From assembly GCA_937880065.1 (NCBI GenBank), contig CALFMA010000444.1:1-5237 (forward strand): a stretch of DNA of 5,237 nucleotides. The letters are read 5' to 3'. A program made the position numbers and the translations under genes. Below the pieces are notes generated by a model. The model did no database searches, had not been told where the DNA came from, and saw only the letters and a list, made by a program, of their open reading frames with translations. Of this stretch, positions 4,217 to 5,237 are shown in pieces (the first letter of the stretch is position 1; every line of letters begins with the position of its first letter). This DNA comes from an uncultured Ruminococcus sp. (GTDB taxonomy: Bacteria > Bacillota_A > Clostridia > Oscillospirales > Ruminococcaceae).

Positions 4217-5237
4217 ATGTCTATTACAAAGAAAATATTATCATTTATTCTTACTGTAGTTATGCTCATTACAACTTGTTCTGTAGCTTTTCCAGTGTTG
4301 GCTTCTGAAAACAGTCAGCTCACTGATTTCCCTGACGAATTATTTGTTCCTACAGAAGAAGACAGTGAAGCATATATTGTTTCGGAAGATGTTGAAAAGC
4401 GTGAAGAAAATGCCAAGCATTTCCGTATGTCTGACGGCTCATATGTTGTCGCTCAGTATAATACACCCGTACACTACCTTGACGAAAATGGCAAGTGGAT
4501 TGACATTGACAATACAGTAACTTCTGCGGTAGCCACAGCAGAGCAAACAGAACTTTTCGGTACAGATGAAATCTACTCAACAAGTAATATAACCGACAAC
4601 GTAGTTTTCGCCGAAAAGTCAAATTCAAATACTCTCGTATCATACGAAGCAAAGAATTATCCCATCTCATTTAATTATCAGAGTGCTAAAAACAGTCAGA
4701 TAAACATCATTGAAAAGACTGAAACATATGGCGGTGACGAAGCCTTCCTTACACTTCCCTATATTACCCAAGAAGTTCTTTATGAAAATGTATTTGTTGA
4801 TGTTGACCTTCAGTATATTGTAAGTCCTACAGGACTTAAAGAAAATATTATTCTTAAAAGCGAAAGTGCTCAGAATAGCTTCACCGTCAATTACAACATA
4901 GGTGAACTTACTGCTGAAGTTGTTGACAGCAACACAATCAATCTTATGGCAGAGGATGAGGTTGTTTACACAATTTCTGCACCGTATATGACCGATGCCA
5001 ACGGTGAAAAGAGCGAAGCAGTTACACTTACTGTAGAAAAGAATAAAAACGGTAAGCTTCGCCTTGTGATAGGTGCAGACGAAAGCTGGTTGAGTGCTGA
5101 GGGAAGAGCTTACCCCGTTGTGGTTGATCCGATAATAACTGCAACAAACTTTAATGAGCTTGTAGCAACAAATATCTCTTCTGTTAATGGTTCGCATCAA
5201 TACGAAAATTTGTCGGAAATACATATAGAGAAAACTG
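4217..5237 (+). CDS. Secreted DNRLRE/Rhs-type surface protein, N-terminal part (3' end outside window)
   Basis: The open frame runs from ATG at 4217 through the window end, giving 340 residues so far. AGGAGG at 4204-4209 lies 7 nt upstream. A signal peptide is clear: KK at 5-6, a hydrophobic core at 7-28, and likely cleavage after VLA at 27-29. The mature region is acidic, with predicted beta structure. It includes a conserved-looking block at about 61-99 (FRMSDGSYVVAQYNTPVHYL, then ENGKWIDIDN) and a YPVVVDPII segment at 299-307. In WapA-like and other Gram-positive wall proteins this kind of segment precedes a DNRLRE domain, often followed by Rhs/YD repeats and a variable C-terminal toxin. 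That downstream architecture is outside the window and is inferred. It is transcribed away from the two insertion sequences and may belong to the resident chromosome rather than to them. Confidence 0.8.
   Translation, partial: MSITKKILSFILTVVMLITTCSVAFPVLASENSQLTDFPDELFVPTEEDSEAYIVSEDVEKREENAKHFRMSDGSYVVAQYNTPVHYLDENGKWIDIDNTVTSAVATAEQTELFGTDEIYSTSNITDNVVFAEKSNSNTLVSYEAKNYPISFNYQSAKNSQINIIEKTETYGGDEAFLTLPYITQEVLYENVFVDVDLQYIVSPTGLKENIILKSESAQNSFTVNYNIGELTAEVVDSNTINLMAEDEVVYTISAPYMTDANGEKSEAVTLTVEKNKNGKLRLVIGADESWLSAEGRAYPVVVDPIITATNFNELVATNISSVNGSHQYENLSEIHIEKT

Noticed and set aside
4350..5224. Two long - strand frames (4350-4670 and 4667-5224)
   Set aside because: They are antisense to the secreted-protein gene, Cys/Tyr/Phe-rich without motifs, and lack ribosome sites. 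They are reverse-frame shadows.
1..5237. CRISPR array, tRNA, rRNA, tnpB or integrase gene
   Set aside because: No regularly spaced repeats, tRNA-like cloverleaf, rRNA sequence, TnpB zinc-finger/RuvC motifs or recombinase motifs were found on either strand.

Overview
The window looks like an accessory region of a low-GC, Gram-positive gut Clostridia-type genome (Ruminococcus/Eubacterium-like). This is inferred from the AT-rich codon use, strong AGGAGG-type ribosome sites, a MobV-type relaxase, IS256 and IS200 transposases of clostridial appearance, and a large secreted protein of a kind common in Ruminococcaceae. Species cannot be fixed from the sequence.

Layout. (1) Positions 1-1510 are the remnant or end of a mobilizable element on the + strand: the C-terminus of an unknown small protein, a 67-residue ribbon-helix-helix-like protein (267-470), and a MobV/Pre-type relaxase (521-1510) with the HNxR and HxDE...HxH motifs. 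(2) Positions 1628-3130 are a complete IS256-family insertion sequence with an intact transposase on the - strand. Its limits can be read directly from imperfect terminal inverted repeats (20 of 27 match) and an 8-bp target duplication, TGCACTGC. It landed inside a hairpin-rich non-coding stretch. (3) About 3186-3900 is an IS200-type element with an intact HUH/Y1 transposase on the - strand and subterminal hairpins at both ends. (4) Positions 3890-4216 are non-coding, with one strong hairpin/terminator. (5) From 4217 to the window end on the + strand is the N-terminal third or less of a secreted DNRLRE/Rhs-type surface protein.

The most unusual content is RNA or ssDNA structure rather than a new protein. 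Both transposase genes have leaders that can fold so that the Shine-Dalgarno site is paired. The IS256 one is a perfect 13-bp stem whose distal arm should be present mainly in read-through transcripts. The IS256 element also carries a multi-part stem-loop of about 94 nt directly after its transposase stop codon. The IS200 element has a 17-bp long-range complementarity linking the tnpA leader with the region downstream of tnpA, and the same octamer at the foot of both end hairpins. Removing the IS256 copy restores a stem-loop whose 3' arm can also pair with the next hairpin, a switch-like arrangement. All of these are sequence observations; their functions are inferred.
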